Part shown: positions 9,327 to 17,928 of the stretch, in pieces
How the letters are laid out: the number at the start of each line of letters is the position of its first letter
Numbering within the stretch: position 1 is the first letter of the stretch
Assembly: GCF_024808665.1 (NCBI RefSeq)
Contig: NZ_JANUBZ010000006.1
Coordinates: 291,729 to 355,728, forward strand
Origin: Mucilaginibacter empetricola
Lineage (GTDB): Bacteria; Bacteroidota; Bacteroidia; Sphingobacteriales; Sphingobacteriaceae
Direction of reading: 5' to 3'
Length of the DNA stretch: 64,000 nucleotides
The notes under the pieces: model-generated
The model's database searches: none
Told to the model about the DNA's origin: nothing
What the model saw: the letters and a program-made list of their open reading frames with translations, nothing else
Made by a program: the position numbers and the translations under genes

Positions 9327-9358
9327 AAATTTTTTGCCTTGCGGGGATTTGAATTCGG

Positions 9359-9407
9359 AAGTCCGAAAGAAGTGCTAGTCAAAGTACGCCTTTCGGACTT
9401 TTTTTTG
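9359..9407 (+). terminator. Intrinsic terminator after the DUF4270 gene
   Basis: AAGTCCGAAAG at 9359-9369 pairs perfectly with CTTTCGGACTT at 9390-9400 across a 20-nt loop, and a run of T follows. Confidence 0.85.
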
Positions 9408-9507
9408 TGCCTGAAAATTTCCGTAAATTATAAGTAGGGGGTACTTTTTAAAAAAATTTAATTATAGCGTTCCCCGGCAATCGGCATCGCCCAATAGGTA
9501 ATCTTAG

Positions 9508-9515
9508 TATTTTTG
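9508..9515 (+). promoter_or_regulatory. Promoter -7 element (TATTTTTG) of glmS
   Basis: TATTTTTG fits TAnnTTTG and would place the start of transcription about 20 nt before the glmS ATG at 9539. A second match, TACATTTG at 9521-9528, is too close to the ATG to be preferred. I see no good -33 TTTG. Confidence 0.5.
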
Positions 9516-9538
9516 CATTTTACATTTGTATTCTATTT

Positions 9539-11374
9539 ATGTGCGGAATAGTAGGTTATATAGGTTTCAGGGATGCTTATCCCATTATAATTAAAGGTTT
9601 ACATCGTTTGGAATATCGTGGTTACGACAGTGCCGGTATTTCACTATTCGATAAAGAATTAAAGGTTTACAAGAAAGCCGGCAAGGTAAGTGATCTTGAA
9701 AATTTCGTTAAAGATGTTGAACTCGGCGGTTCTATGGGGATGGGGCATACCCGTTGGGCCACACATGGTGCGCCAAGTGATCGTAACTCGCATCCACACT
9801 CATCCGGTAACCGCAAGCTAACTATTATACACAACGGTATAATAGAAAACTATGGTATTATTAAAGAAACCCTGGTAAGCAAAGGGCATGTTTTTAAAAG
9901 CGACACCGATACTGAAGTACTGATCCATTTGGTTGAGGATATTCAAAACGAAACAGGCCTTGATTTGCGCGAAGCGGTAAGAGTTGCCCTAACAAAGGTT
10001 ATTGGTGCTTACGCCATTGTAATAATGAGTGCCGATGAGCCGGATTTGCTGATTGCAGCCCGTAAAGGCAGCCCGATGGTAATTGGTGTGGGGCAAGGCG
10101 AATATTTTATAGCATCGGATGCTACACCTATTGTGGAGTATACAAAAAACGTAATCTATTTAAACGATAATGAGGTGGCTTATATCCGCCGGGATGATCT
10201 GCTGATTAAAAATATTGATAATATTGTTCAAACGCCCTACATACAGGAGCTTGACTTGAAGCTGGAAGCGCTTGAGAAGGGCGGCTATGACCACTTTATG
10301 CTAAAAGAGATATACGAGCAGCCACGCTCTATACGTGATTGTATGCGCGGCCGTATATACCCTCAGCAAGGTAAGGTTCAGTTGGGTGGAATAAAGGAGT
10401 ATACCGAGAAGCTCAAAAATATCGACCGTATTATAATTGTAGCCTGCGGAACTTCATGGCATGCCGGCCTGGTAGGAGAGTATTTGATTGAAGAATATGC
10501 ACGCGTACCTGTGGAGGTTGAATATGCATCAGAGTTTAGATACCGTAACCCGATAATTACCGAAAAAGACCTGGTTATTGCCATATCACAATCCGGAGAG
10601 ACGGCAGATACCATGGCGGCCATAGAATTGGCGAAAGAAAAAGGAGCAACCATCTTCGGAATTTGTAATGTTGTGGGTGCTTCTATTCCGCGTACCACAC
10701 ATGCAGGAGTTTACACACATGCTGGTCCTGAAATTGGTGTGGCTTCAACCAAAGCTTTCACGGCCCAGGTTACTGTTTTAACGCTGATGGCCTTTTATAT
10801 TGCCCAACAGCGCGGAACTATTACCCAGGGTAAATTAGTTGAACACTTAACCGAGCTGAATAATATACCTGAGCTGGTTGAAAAAGCTTTAAAATCAAAT
10901 GACCACATCAAAGAAATAGCCGCCAAATTTAAGGATTCAACCAATTGTTTGTTTTTAGGCCGGGGCAGTTCGTTTCCGGTTGCGCTGGAAGGAGCACTCA
11001 AGTTAAAAGAAATTTCATACATCCATGCCGAAGGATATCCGGCTGCAGAAATGAAACATGGCCCTATAGCGTTGATTGACGATGATATGCCGGTTGTATT
11101 TATTGCTACTAAAGATTCTTCATACGAAAAAGTAATCAGCAATATACAAGAAGTAAAAGCGCGTAAAGGCCACGTGATTGCCATTGTTACCGAAGGCGAT
11201 ACAGAGGTAAAAGGAATGGCAGATTTTGTGATCGAAATTCCGCAAACCGACGAGGCCTTTGTACCATTATTAGCCACTATTCCTTTGCAGTTGCTGGCTT
11301 ATCATATAGCAGTAATGCGCGGTTGTAATGTTGATCAGCCGCGAAACCTTGCAAAATCTGTTACGGTTGAGTAG
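9539..11374 (+). CDS. glmS: Glutamine-fructose-6-phosphate aminotransferase (isomerising)
   Basis: A 611-aa GlmS, the first enzyme of UDP-N-acetylglucosamine synthesis. It transfers ammonia from glutamine to fructose 6-phosphate. The N-terminal glutaminase domain begins MCGIVGYIG; the Cys after the cleaved Met is the nucleophile, with HTRWATHG and HNGIIENY following. Two SIS sugar-isomerase domains follow (IIIVACGTSWHAG, AISQSGETADTMAAI, STKAFTAQV, then FLGRGSSFPVALEGALKLKEISY). The C-terminus DQPRNLAKSVTVE is canonical. Length is normal. There is no glmS ribozyme in the leader, which is too short for one. Confidence 0.97.
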   Translation: MCGIVGYIGFRDAYPIIIKGLHRLEYRGYDSAGISLFDKELKVYKKAGKVSDLENFVKDVELGGSMGMGHTRWATHGAPSDRNSHPHSSGNRKLTIIHNGIIENYGIIKETLVSKGHVFKSDTDTEVLIHLVEDIQNETGLDLREAVRVALTKVIGAYAIVIMSADEPDLLIAARKGSPMVIGVGQGEYFIASDATPIVEYTKNVIYLNDNEVAYIRRDDLLIKNIDNIVQTPYIQELDLKLEALEKGGYDHFMLKEIYEQPRSIRDCMRGRIYPQQGKVQLGGIKEYTEKLKNIDRIIIVACGTSWHAGLVGEYLIEEYARVPVEVEYASEFRYRNPIITEKDLVIAISQSGETADTMAAIELAKEKGATIFGICNVVGASIPRTTHAGVYTHAGPEIGVASTKAFTAQVTVLTLMAFYIAQQRGTITQGKLVEHLTELNNIPELVEKALKSNDHIKEIAAKFKDSTNCLFLGRGSSFPVALEGALKLKEISYIHAEGYPAAEMKHGPIALIDDDMPVVFIATKDSSYEKVISNIQEVKARKGHVIAIVTEGDTEVKGMADFVIEIPQTDEAFVPLLATIPLQLLAYHIAVMRGCNVDQPRNLAKSVTVE

Positions 11375-11394
11375 CGCATATCTGAATTACTTAT

Positions 11395-11436
11395 AGCAAA
11401 CAGGCTTGCATTTTATGAAATGCAAGCCTGTTTGCT
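11395..11436 (+). terminator. Strong hairpin after glmS
   Basis: AGCAAACAGGCTTGCATTT at 11395-11413 pairs perfectly over 19 bp with 11418-11436, leaving a 4-nt TATG loop. The T-run after it is short, so it could also act by stabilising the 3' end of the glmS mRNA. Confidence 0.75.
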
Positions 11437-11825
11437 GTTAAACTATTTGATATATTAAATCGTTATCCTGGCCTCATAAATTCAACCTTTCGTAGTACTT
11501 CAGCTGCCCCTCATTACTGCATTCACTACAAAGCATCATTTATATACCTTTAAACAAAAGCCTATAAATTTCGTTGGCGTAATGGTGTGGGTTGTCCAAT
11601 GGTTAATGATGTGTATTCCTTACAAGTAAATTGTTGTAATTTTTCAATTTGTTTATTAAATTTGTAAGTATCTGTTTTTGAGATTATTTTGTGTGATTTA
11701 AAATATATAATCAAAACTGATATTTCTTATTGATTAATAAACTATTGCTTATTAATGTAACTCTCTGATTGGAATGATCGTATAAAAACAACAAAAATCA
11801 CCTAAATCTCATTTTACCATACAAT
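11437..11825 (+). other. 389-bp spacer before the hybrid kinase
   Basis: No open frame of note. It is AT-rich toward the right. An 8-bp inverted repeat ATTAATAA/TTATTAAT lies at 11733-11740 and 11749-11756, about 70 nt before the kinase start, and could be an operator. No convincing TAnnTTTG element was found. Confidence 0.35.
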
Positions 11826-14117
11826 ATGCAAAAGGGATTACAAGCCGGATATTGGGAATGGGATATGAAAGGTGAATTGCCCTTTGATAACCTTGAACTT
11901 ATGGGCAGGTTGGGATATAAAAAATCCGACCTGAAACTGCGTCCGCTCTGGCTTGGAAAAATTCCTGATGATAGCCTCAAATCACTTCGCGAACAATTAA
12001 AAATTCATATCGACAGTCACGCTAAAATACCCTTTAATCAGGAGGTGTGTTTTTTGCGCGAAGGAAATAACCCCCAATATTTAGTATTTACCGGCAGGAT
12101 AGTTAAATGGTCTGAAGATAATACACCCTTACTGATGCTGGGCAGTTATTTTGATATTACCAGCCAGCGCGAAACAGAGATTGAACTTGAACAAGTAAAA
12201 AGCTTTTTGAACAGAACCAACCAGGCCGCTTTAATTGGAGGCTGGGAGATGGATTTGGAATCGATGAAAGTGATCTGGACCCTTGGGACAAGAAGGCTTT
12301 TTGGTGTATCGGATGATTTTGTTCCTGACAGGGATAATTTTTGTCATTTTTTTATTGGCGATGATCTTGATAAACTGGAGAATGCTTTTCAATTGGCTGT
12401 AACAGAGGGGAAATCATATGATTTGGAGCTGAAGATAAAAAATACCCGTGGCGAAGAAGTATGGACCCGCACTATAGGCCAATCTGAATTTGAGAACGGG
12501 AGATGCAGGCGGGTTTATGGCACTTTTCAGGATATTACCCGGCAAAAGCTGGACGAAGAAAAAGTGCTGATGAAAAAAAGGCAACTGGAAGCTTTTATCG
12601 GCACGGCACCTGCAGCGTTAGCCATGCTTGATAAATCATATAATTATATTGCCGCAAGTAAAATTTGGATGGCGTCGTACAATGTAGACGTAGCAACTAT
12701 TATTGGGAAAAACCATTTGGAGGTGTTTCATGAGATATCAGACGAGTGGAAAGAATACATGCGCCGCTGTGTACTCGGCGAATCGTTTAAACGGGATGAG
12801 GATCCTTTTTACCGGCGCGATGGTAAGCTGGAGTGGCTGCGATGGGAAATAAAACCCTGGTATGAAGAGCCCGGAAAAGTTGGCGGCATACTTTTATTTA
12901 CCGATCTGATTACCGAGAAAAAGAAAGCTAAAGAAGATTTAATAAAGGCCAAGGAAGAGGCCGAAGTGGCACTTGAGGCTAAATCGCGGTTTTTATCGGT
13001 AATGAGTCATGAAATCCGTACACCTATGAATGCGGTTATTGGGTTTAGTAACCTTTTGCTGGAAAACCCGAGAGCGGATCAGGAAGAATATTTAAAGCTG
13101 TTAAAATTTTCGGCAGATAACCTGTTGGTTATTATCAATGATATTTTAAGCCTGAGCAAGATTGATGAGGGTATGGTAACCCTTGAAACAGTAGATTTCA
13201 ATTTGAAAGAACTGCTCGAAAATGTTTGCGCTATTAACAAACAGGCTACTACGGAGAAAAACATCGGTCTCAAATTAGTTTACGATAACAGGCTGCCACT
13301 AACAATTAAGGGAGATACCGTACGGTTTGGACAGATAATAACCAACCTGGTTAACAATGCCATTAAATTTACCCACAGTGGCGATGTTATTATAGCCACC
13401 TCATTGGTTGAAGAGGACAAAAAAAGCGTAAGTATTTGTTTTGAGATTAAGGATACGGGAATAGGTATTCCGGAAGAGAAACAAGATTATGTTTTTGAAA
13501 TATTTACCCAGGCCAGTTCAGAAACCACCCGCAAATTTGGTGGTATAGGACTCGGGCTTGCTATATGTAAGCGATTAGTGGAACTAATGGGTGGAAATAT
13601 TAAAATTAAAAGTAAGCCAGGCGAAGGCGCCACATTTTATTTTACGTTAAAGCTGGAGAAAGGCGAGGTCTTAAATAACGGAGCGATAACCACCCAATTG
13701 GGTATCGACAAAGCATACAAACATTCGGATGAGTTAAAGGGCGTAAAGGTGCTTTTGACGGAAGATAATGCCATAAATGTTTTGGTAGTGAAACGCTACC
13801 TGCAACAATGGGGTGTTGAATGTGATGTTGCAGAAAATGGTCAGGTTGCTGTGCAGGCCGTGTGGACAAAGGAATATGATTTGATATTAATGGACCTGCA
13901 AATGCCAGTGATGGATGGTTATGAAGCGGCCAGGCAAATAAGAGCCATGAGCGGTAAATATTCGTCAGTGCCCATTGTGGCTATTACGGCATCGTTGATA
14001 GGGGACATCAAGCAATCAATACTGGCTGCAGGCATGAATTCGTGGATTAGTAAGCCATTTAATCCTTCGGAACTTTATGATGTGGTGAAAAAATATTCAA
14101 AAGCAACAATTTCATAA
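11826..14117 (+). CDS. Soluble hybrid histidine kinase with PAS domains and receiver
   Basis: A 763-aa protein with no signal peptide or membrane segment, so it probably senses a cytoplasmic signal. Three PAS-like domains are seen (about 1-115, 125-240 and 250-370), the first two ending in GSYFDIT and YGTFQDIT. Then come a HisKA dimerisation domain with phospho-accepting His in VMSHEIRTPMN (about 393), an HATPase with NLVNNAIKF, KDTGIGIPEE and GGIGLGLAICKRL (about 500-620), and a C-terminal receiver (about 645-760) with the phospho-Asp in LILMDLQMPVMDGYEA. It stands alone without a partner regulator, so its output may go through phosphotransfer to an unlinked protein. It converges with the AlkB-like gene 11 nt away. 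Confidence 0.93.
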   Translation: MQKGLQAGYWEWDMKGELPFDNLELMGRLGYKKSDLKLRPLWLGKIPDDSLKSLREQLKIHIDSHAKIPFNQEVCFLREGNNPQYLVFTGRIVKWSEDNTPLLMLGSYFDITSQRETEIELEQVKSFLNRTNQAALIGGWEMDLESMKVIWTLGTRRLFGVSDDFVPDRDNFCHFFIGDDLDKLENAFQLAVTEGKSYDLELKIKNTRGEEVWTRTIGQSEFENGRCRRVYGTFQDITRQKLDEEKVLMKKRQLEAFIGTAPAALAMLDKSYNYIAASKIWMASYNVDVATIIGKNHLEVFHEISDEWKEYMRRCVLGESFKRDEDPFYRRDGKLEWLRWEIKPWYEEPGKVGGILLFTDLITEKKKAKEDLIKAKEEAEVALEAKSRFLSVMSHEIRTPMNAVIGFSNLLLENPRADQEEYLKLLKFSADNLLVIINDILSLSKIDEGMVTLETVDFNLKELLENVCAINKQATTEKNIGLKLVYDNRLPLTIKGDTVRFGQIITNLVNNAIKFTHSGDVIIATSLVEEDKKSVSICFEIKDTGIGIPEEKQDYVFEIFTQASSETTRKFGGIGLGLAICKRLVELMGGNIKIKSKPGEGATFYFTLKLEKGEVLNNGAITTQLGIDKAYKHSDELKGVKVLLTEDNAINVLVVKRYLQQWGVECDVAENGQVAVQAVWTKEYDLILMDLQMPVMDGYEAARQIRAMSGKYSSVPIVAITASLIGDIKQSILAAGMNSWISKPFNPSELYDVVKKYSKATIS

Positions 14118-14128
14118 ATTGATACCAT

Positions 14129-14740
14129 TCACTTATTAATTACCCTGAAGGTTAAATTTATACGACCCGCCAAAACCTTATTTGATTTTGCTATACGATG
14201 CTCCCAATAATGCTGCATATCACCTTTCATCAATAATAACGAACCATTTTGCAGCTCAATGGCATATTTTTGTGTATGATCGGTTTTGTTTCTTACATCA
14301 AACCTGCGAGCCTGCCCTAAGCTTACTGATGCTATAACCGGATTGTTCCCCAATTCATACTCATCATCACTATGCCACGCTACAGAATCATTACCATTGC
14401 GGTAATAATTAAGTAAAACGGTGTTAAAGGAAGTCTTAGTCGTTTTTTCAACCTCATGTTTTATTTGCAATAGTTCATCTGTCCATGGTAAAGGATCAAA
14501 TTTTGTACCCGAAAAGGTGTATGATTTACCTGCATCGCCATACCAGGCAGTTAACCGTGGTGTCATGACATCTTTACCATACATAGGCATGGTTCTTTGC
14601 AGCCAGGGCACGCTATTAATAAATGTTTCCATAAATGAATAACTTTCGGCTGGACTGAATACAGCCGGAAAATATTCCATCAGCTCAAAAGGTAGTTTGG
14701 GTGCCGGTGCCGAATCGCCGAAAATATTCAACTGTTCCAT
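14129..14740 (-). CDS. AlkB-like 2-oxoglutarate/Fe(II) dioxygenase
   Basis: A protein of about 203 aa starting MEQLNIFGDS; an upstream in-frame ATG at 14785 adds 15 hydrophobic residues and is less likely. Key residues of the double-stranded beta-helix are present: the Fe-binding HSD in AWHSDDEYELG, SLGQARRFDVR, the second His in MQHYWEHRI, and the 2-oxoglutarate-binding Arg in GRINLTFR. TAWYGD and NTVLLNYYRNGNDSVAWHSD match the ALKBH2/3-type DNA-repair subgroup. It probably removes methyl groups from 1-methyladenine and 3-methylcytosine by oxidation; the substrate is inferred from family. Confidence 0.92.
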   Translation of the reverse strand: MEQLNIFGDSAPAPKLPFELMEYFPAVFSPAESYSFMETFINSVPWLQRTMPMYGKDVMTPRLTAWYGDAGKSYTFSGTKFDPLPWTDELLQIKHEVEKTTKTSFNTVLLNYYRNGNDSVAWHSDDEYELGNNPVIASVSLGQARRFDVRNKTDHTQKYAIELQNGSLLLMKGDMQHYWEHRIAKSNKVLAGRINLTFRVINK

Positions 14741-14877
14741 TATTAATGTTCCTAAAAAGTCAGCGCAGACAATTATCAGATACAAAGATAAAGATCAATA
14801 TAAAAGCGTCTTGACGGATGAAATGTATTTAATAAAGTAAACTTATATATTTACGAACTATCTTTTTACCAATTAAC

Positions 14878-15705
14878 ATGATTATTGTAATTCAGTGTGT
14901 TGACAGGGTTGGTTTAGTTGCATCAATAACCGATGTGCTGGCAAAACAACAATTAAATATCGTATCCATGCGTGAGCATGTTGACCAGGTACAGAATCTT
15001 TTTTTTATGCGCCTGGAAGTAACCCATAGTGACGATGGCGAAACACTAGAACAAAAACTACGTGATATTTTACCGCCAAATCCAACCATCCACATTAACC
15101 CGCTGCCCAATAAAAAGGTGGTAGTAATGGTCACTAAGGAATACCATTGCCTCGCTGATATTTTGATCCGTAATTATTATGGAACGCTGGGTGCAACGGT
15201 GCAATGCATTATTGGCAATCATGCCGTACTGGAAGATATTTGCAAACGTTTTGATATGCCATTCTTCCTGGTATCGCATGAACACATCAGCAAAAATGAA
15301 TTTGAAGATAAAATAGCCGCCGTTATTGATCAATTTGAACCTAATTATATTGTCCTGGCTAAATTTATGCGTATTTTATCGCCCGCACTGGTAGCCAAAT
15401 TTCCTATGCGTATCGTCAATATTCATCATTCGTTTTTGCCTGCATTTATTGGAGCCAACCCATACAAACAAGCCTTTGAACGCGGCGTAAAACTGATAGG
15501 CGCTACAGCTCATTTCGTATCGAATGAACTGGATGAAGGACCCATTATCGCGCAGCAAATTATCCCTATAAACCATTCATACACGGCTGGTGATATGGTA
15601 AAAGCCGGTAAGGAAATTGAGACATCAGTACTGGCATCGGCGCTTAAGTTGGTGTTTGAGGATAGGGTGTTTGTGTATAAAAATAAAACGGTGGTGTTTG
15701 ATTGA
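14878..15705 (+). CDS. purU: Formyltetrahydrofolate deformylase
   Basis: A 275-aa PurU, which hydrolyses 10-formyltetrahydrofolate to formate and tetrahydrofolate and so balances one-carbon pools. An N-terminal ACT domain (residues 1-75, VDRVGLVASITDVLAKQQLNIV) is followed by a formyl-transferase-type catalytic domain: VLAKFMRILSPALV, the IVNIHHSFLPAFIGANPY motif, and GATAHFVSNELDEGPIIAQ with the catalytic Asp. Asn and His of the NIHHS motif are conserved. Length is normal. Its 3' side runs into a repeat element. Confidence 0.95.
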   Translation: MIIVIQCVDRVGLVASITDVLAKQQLNIVSMREHVDQVQNLFFMRLEVTHSDDGETLEQKLRDILPPNPTIHINPLPNKKVVVMVTKEYHCLADILIRNYYGTLGATVQCIIGNHAVLEDICKRFDMPFFLVSHEHISKNEFEDKIAAVIDQFEPNYIVLAKFMRILSPALVAKFPMRIVNIHHSFLPAFIGANPYKQAFERGVKLIGATAHFVSNELDEGPIIAQQIIPINHSYTAGDMVKAGKEIETSVLASALKLVFEDRVFVYKNKTVVFD

Positions 15706-15719
15706 TCGCTTGCAGATTA

Positions 15720-15870
15720 GACTCACCCGGTCGACGCTACGCTGGACCACCCTCTCTACGACAAGTCATAAAGAGGGAAGATAAAAAAGAAAAAAAGTGA
15801 AATTTCCCAACCCTCTTTCCGCCAAAGGCGGAGTGAGGGTCGACCAGCGCAGCGCCCGTCGGGGTGAGTC
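15720..15870. repeat. 151-bp imperfect inverted-repeat element
   Basis: The ends GACTCACCC at 15720 and GGGTGAGTC at 15870 are inverted. Inside them, GGTCGACGCTACGCTGG on the left mirrors CCAGCGCAGCGCCCGTC on the right, and CCACCCTC mirrors GAGGGTCG, with a purine-rich centre. It lies between convergent purU and the PPOX gene and could act as a bidirectional terminator. I see no coding capacity. Confidence 0.7.
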
Positions 15871-15890
15871 CACTATACGCGCGACATTCT

Positions 15891-16436
15891 CTAAAACATC
15901 GCCGTAGGCAATCCATCTAAACTAATCCTGTTTTTTTCGGCTTTATATGCTTCCAGGCCATCTTCTCCTTTATTTAGAGCCCATTTTTCGGCCTGGTCTC
16001 TTTCGCCTTCGTAACTGTAATAAGGTACGCTGAAGCCGCAGGAGGTTTGTACCATATCAATATCGGCCACTATAATTTGCCGGGTAGCTAGTACTAATTT
16101 AAATTGAGCAGATAAATCATCCCATTCTTTATGGTCAGGCAATACGGTATAACCACGTCCGTACAACCGCAAAATATTGGGTGGTCCATCAAAAGCACAA
16201 AACATGAAGGTAATACGCCCGTTTTCGAGCAAATGTGCCGATGTTTCATTCCCGCTGCCTATAATATCCATGTAAGCAACTTTATGGGGTGATAATATCC
16301 GGAAAGAATCAGATCCTTTGGGCGAAAGATTTACGTGCCCACCTGCGCTAAGCGGAGCGCTCGCCACGAAAAATAGGTACTGCTTTTCAATAAATTCAGT
16401 ATGCCTGTCTTCAATACTGTTAAAAAACTTAGCCAT
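15891..16436 (-). CDS. Pyridoxamine 5'-phosphate oxidase-fold protein
   Basis: A 181-aa flavin-binding split-barrel protein. The N-terminal half matches the PPOX-like family: FIEKQYLFFVASAPLSAGGHVNLSPKG, VAYMDIIGSGNETSAHLLENGRITFMFCAF and RLYGRGYTVLP. This subgroup usually lacks true PdxH activity and may use FMN, F420 or heme for other redox or degradation reactions. The C-terminal part contains VQTSCGFSVPYYSYEGER. It is a single gene, convergent with purU and divergent from the phosphoesterase. The substrate is unknown. Confidence 0.85.
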   Translation of the reverse strand: MAKFFNSIEDRHTEFIEKQYLFFVASAPLSAGGHVNLSPKGSDSFRILSPHKVAYMDIIGSGNETSAHLLENGRITFMFCAFDGPPNILRLYGRGYTVLPDHKEWDDLSAQFKLVLATRQIIVADIDMVQTSCGFSVPYYSYEGERDQAEKWALNKGEDGLEAYKAEKNRISLDGLPTAMF

Positions 16437-16614
16437 AACAAGTACAGGTTTGGTATACTCAAATTTACTTAATTTTTATCATTTCTGTAAAAGACATAGC
16501 CAAAGACAATTACCACTAAATTGATACATTCTGTTTATCTTTTGTTAACATTTACTTAATCAATACGTGTAATAGCACAATTACATTTGCGCTCAACAAA
16601 TTTTAAACTTTCAG

Positions 16615-17811
16615 ATGCCCCACTTACCCCTAAAACTAACCGCATACTTAAAAAATTCAATTTTAGTAAGTTGCTTCATTTTGGCTTTGATTCCGGTTAT
16701 GGCTTTTTGCCAAACCTCGCCATCTCACGATATTGAAATACTTTTTACTTCTGACGCTCACTTCGGTATAACCCGCAAAGCTTTTCGTGGCGATTCAAAT
16801 GTAAAATCGTCTGCTGTAAATGCTGCTATGATTGGCCAGATGAATGCCCTACCGGGACAATCACTTCCTGCCGACGGCGGTGTTAAATCTGGTCAACCCA
16901 TTAATGGCATAGATTATTTAATTGAAGGCGGCGATATAGCTAACCGCATGGAAATACCTATACAAAGTGCAGCTACATCATGGGCACAGTTTGAAACTGC
17001 TTATATGGGTGGTATTAAGCTAAAAGGTAATAATGGCGAGCCGCTTAAATTTTTGGTCATTCCGGGCAATCATGATATCTCCAATGCCATTGGCTATGCC
17101 AAAGCAATGAAGCCTTTAACCGACCCAACATCAATGGTGAAAATTTATAACCTGATGCTGAAACCGGCTACACCGATGACTAATGAGGCTTATAATTATA
17201 CTACCGATAAAATCAACTACTCGAGAGATATAAAAGGTATTCATTTTATGTTTATCACCCTTTGGGCCGATTCTGCCGAAAGGATTTGGATGGAAAAAGA
17301 TCTGGCCAATGTGGCCAAAACTACACCGGTAATAATTGTTTGCCACGATCAGCCTACTTGCGAGGCTAAACATTTTACCAATCCCATCCCGCCGCATAAC
17401 ATGACCCTGGAAAATAAATTTGAAAACCTTACAGCCGAATATTATAAAGAGGGTACAGCAGTAACAGGCGACAATGCTGCAACTGATATTGAGCAACGTG
17501 GATTTGTGAAATTCCTGAAAGCGCACCCAAACATTAAAGCCTACCTGCACGGCAACTCCAACTGGAACGAGTTTTATACCTATACCGGTCCTGATAACGA
17601 TGTTGCCTTACCAGTTTTCAGGGTTGATTCGCCTATGAAAGGTAAGTTCTCGGCAAAAGATGAAACTAAACTATCATTTCATTTGATATCAATTGATCCA
17701 ACAACGATGCAGATGACCGTAAGGGAATGTTTGTGGAATACTAACCCTGCCAGTCCTTCAAACACAATGGTGTTTGGGGATAGTAAGACTGTTTCGTTGG
17801 CGGTGAACTAA
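16615..17811 (+). CDS. Secreted metallophosphoesterase
   Basis: A 398-aa calcineurin-like phosphoesterase with a signal peptide (LVSCFILALIPVMAFCQ). Metal-binding blocks in order: ILFTSDAHFG (D-x-H), LIEGGDIANR (GD), VIPGNHDIS (GNHD), IIVCHDQP and YLHGNSNW (GH-like, with N in place of the usual H after HG). The last block is therefore slightly divergent. The substrate is unknown; secreted members act on nucleotides or phospholipids. The gene has its own spacer and ends at a bidirectional terminator. Confidence 0.87.
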   Translation: MPHLPLKLTAYLKNSILVSCFILALIPVMAFCQTSPSHDIEILFTSDAHFGITRKAFRGDSNVKSSAVNAAMIGQMNALPGQSLPADGGVKSGQPINGIDYLIEGGDIANRMEIPIQSAATSWAQFETAYMGGIKLKGNNGEPLKFLVIPGNHDISNAIGYAKAMKPLTDPTSMVKIYNLMLKPATPMTNEAYNYTTDKINYSRDIKGIHFMFITLWADSAERIWMEKDLANVAKTTPVIIVCHDQPTCEAKHFTNPIPPHNMTLENKFENLTAEYYKEGTAVTGDNAATDIEQRGFVKFLKAHPNIKAYLHGNSNWNEFYTYTGPDNDVALPVFRVDSPMKGKFSAKDETKLSFHLISIDPTTMQMTVRECLWNTNPASPSNTMVFGDSKTVSLAVN

Positions 17812-17864
17812 TTTTTAGTTGGCAGTTGTGGGTTTGCAGTTTGCAAAATGGACATTATTCGCCA

Positions 17865-17902
17865 CAAAAAATGCCGTAGCTATGTGAGTTACGGCATTTT
17901 TT
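17865..17902. terminator. Bidirectional terminator between convergent genes
   Basis: AAAAAATGCCGTA pairs with TACGGCATTTTTT across a GC-poor loop. A/T runs on both sides serve the phosphoesterase on the plus strand and the glycosidase on the minus strand. Confidence 0.85.
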
Positions 17903-17928
17903 ATTTGATGTCTTCAACAGTTCAAAAA

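Noticed and set aside
9416..9538. Possible glmS ribozyme or riboswitch before glmS
   Set aside because: The spacer after the upstream terminator is too short and shows no fitting pairings; the promoter lies about 20-30 nt from the ATG.
10795..11277. A 160-codon minus-strand frame inside glmS
   Set aside because: It is the antisense shadow of a highly conserved gene, with Ser/Ile-rich composition typical of antisense frames.
17131..17550. A 139-codon minus-strand frame inside the phosphoesterase gene
   Set aside because: It overlaps the metal-binding motifs of the real gene and has no own start context or family match.
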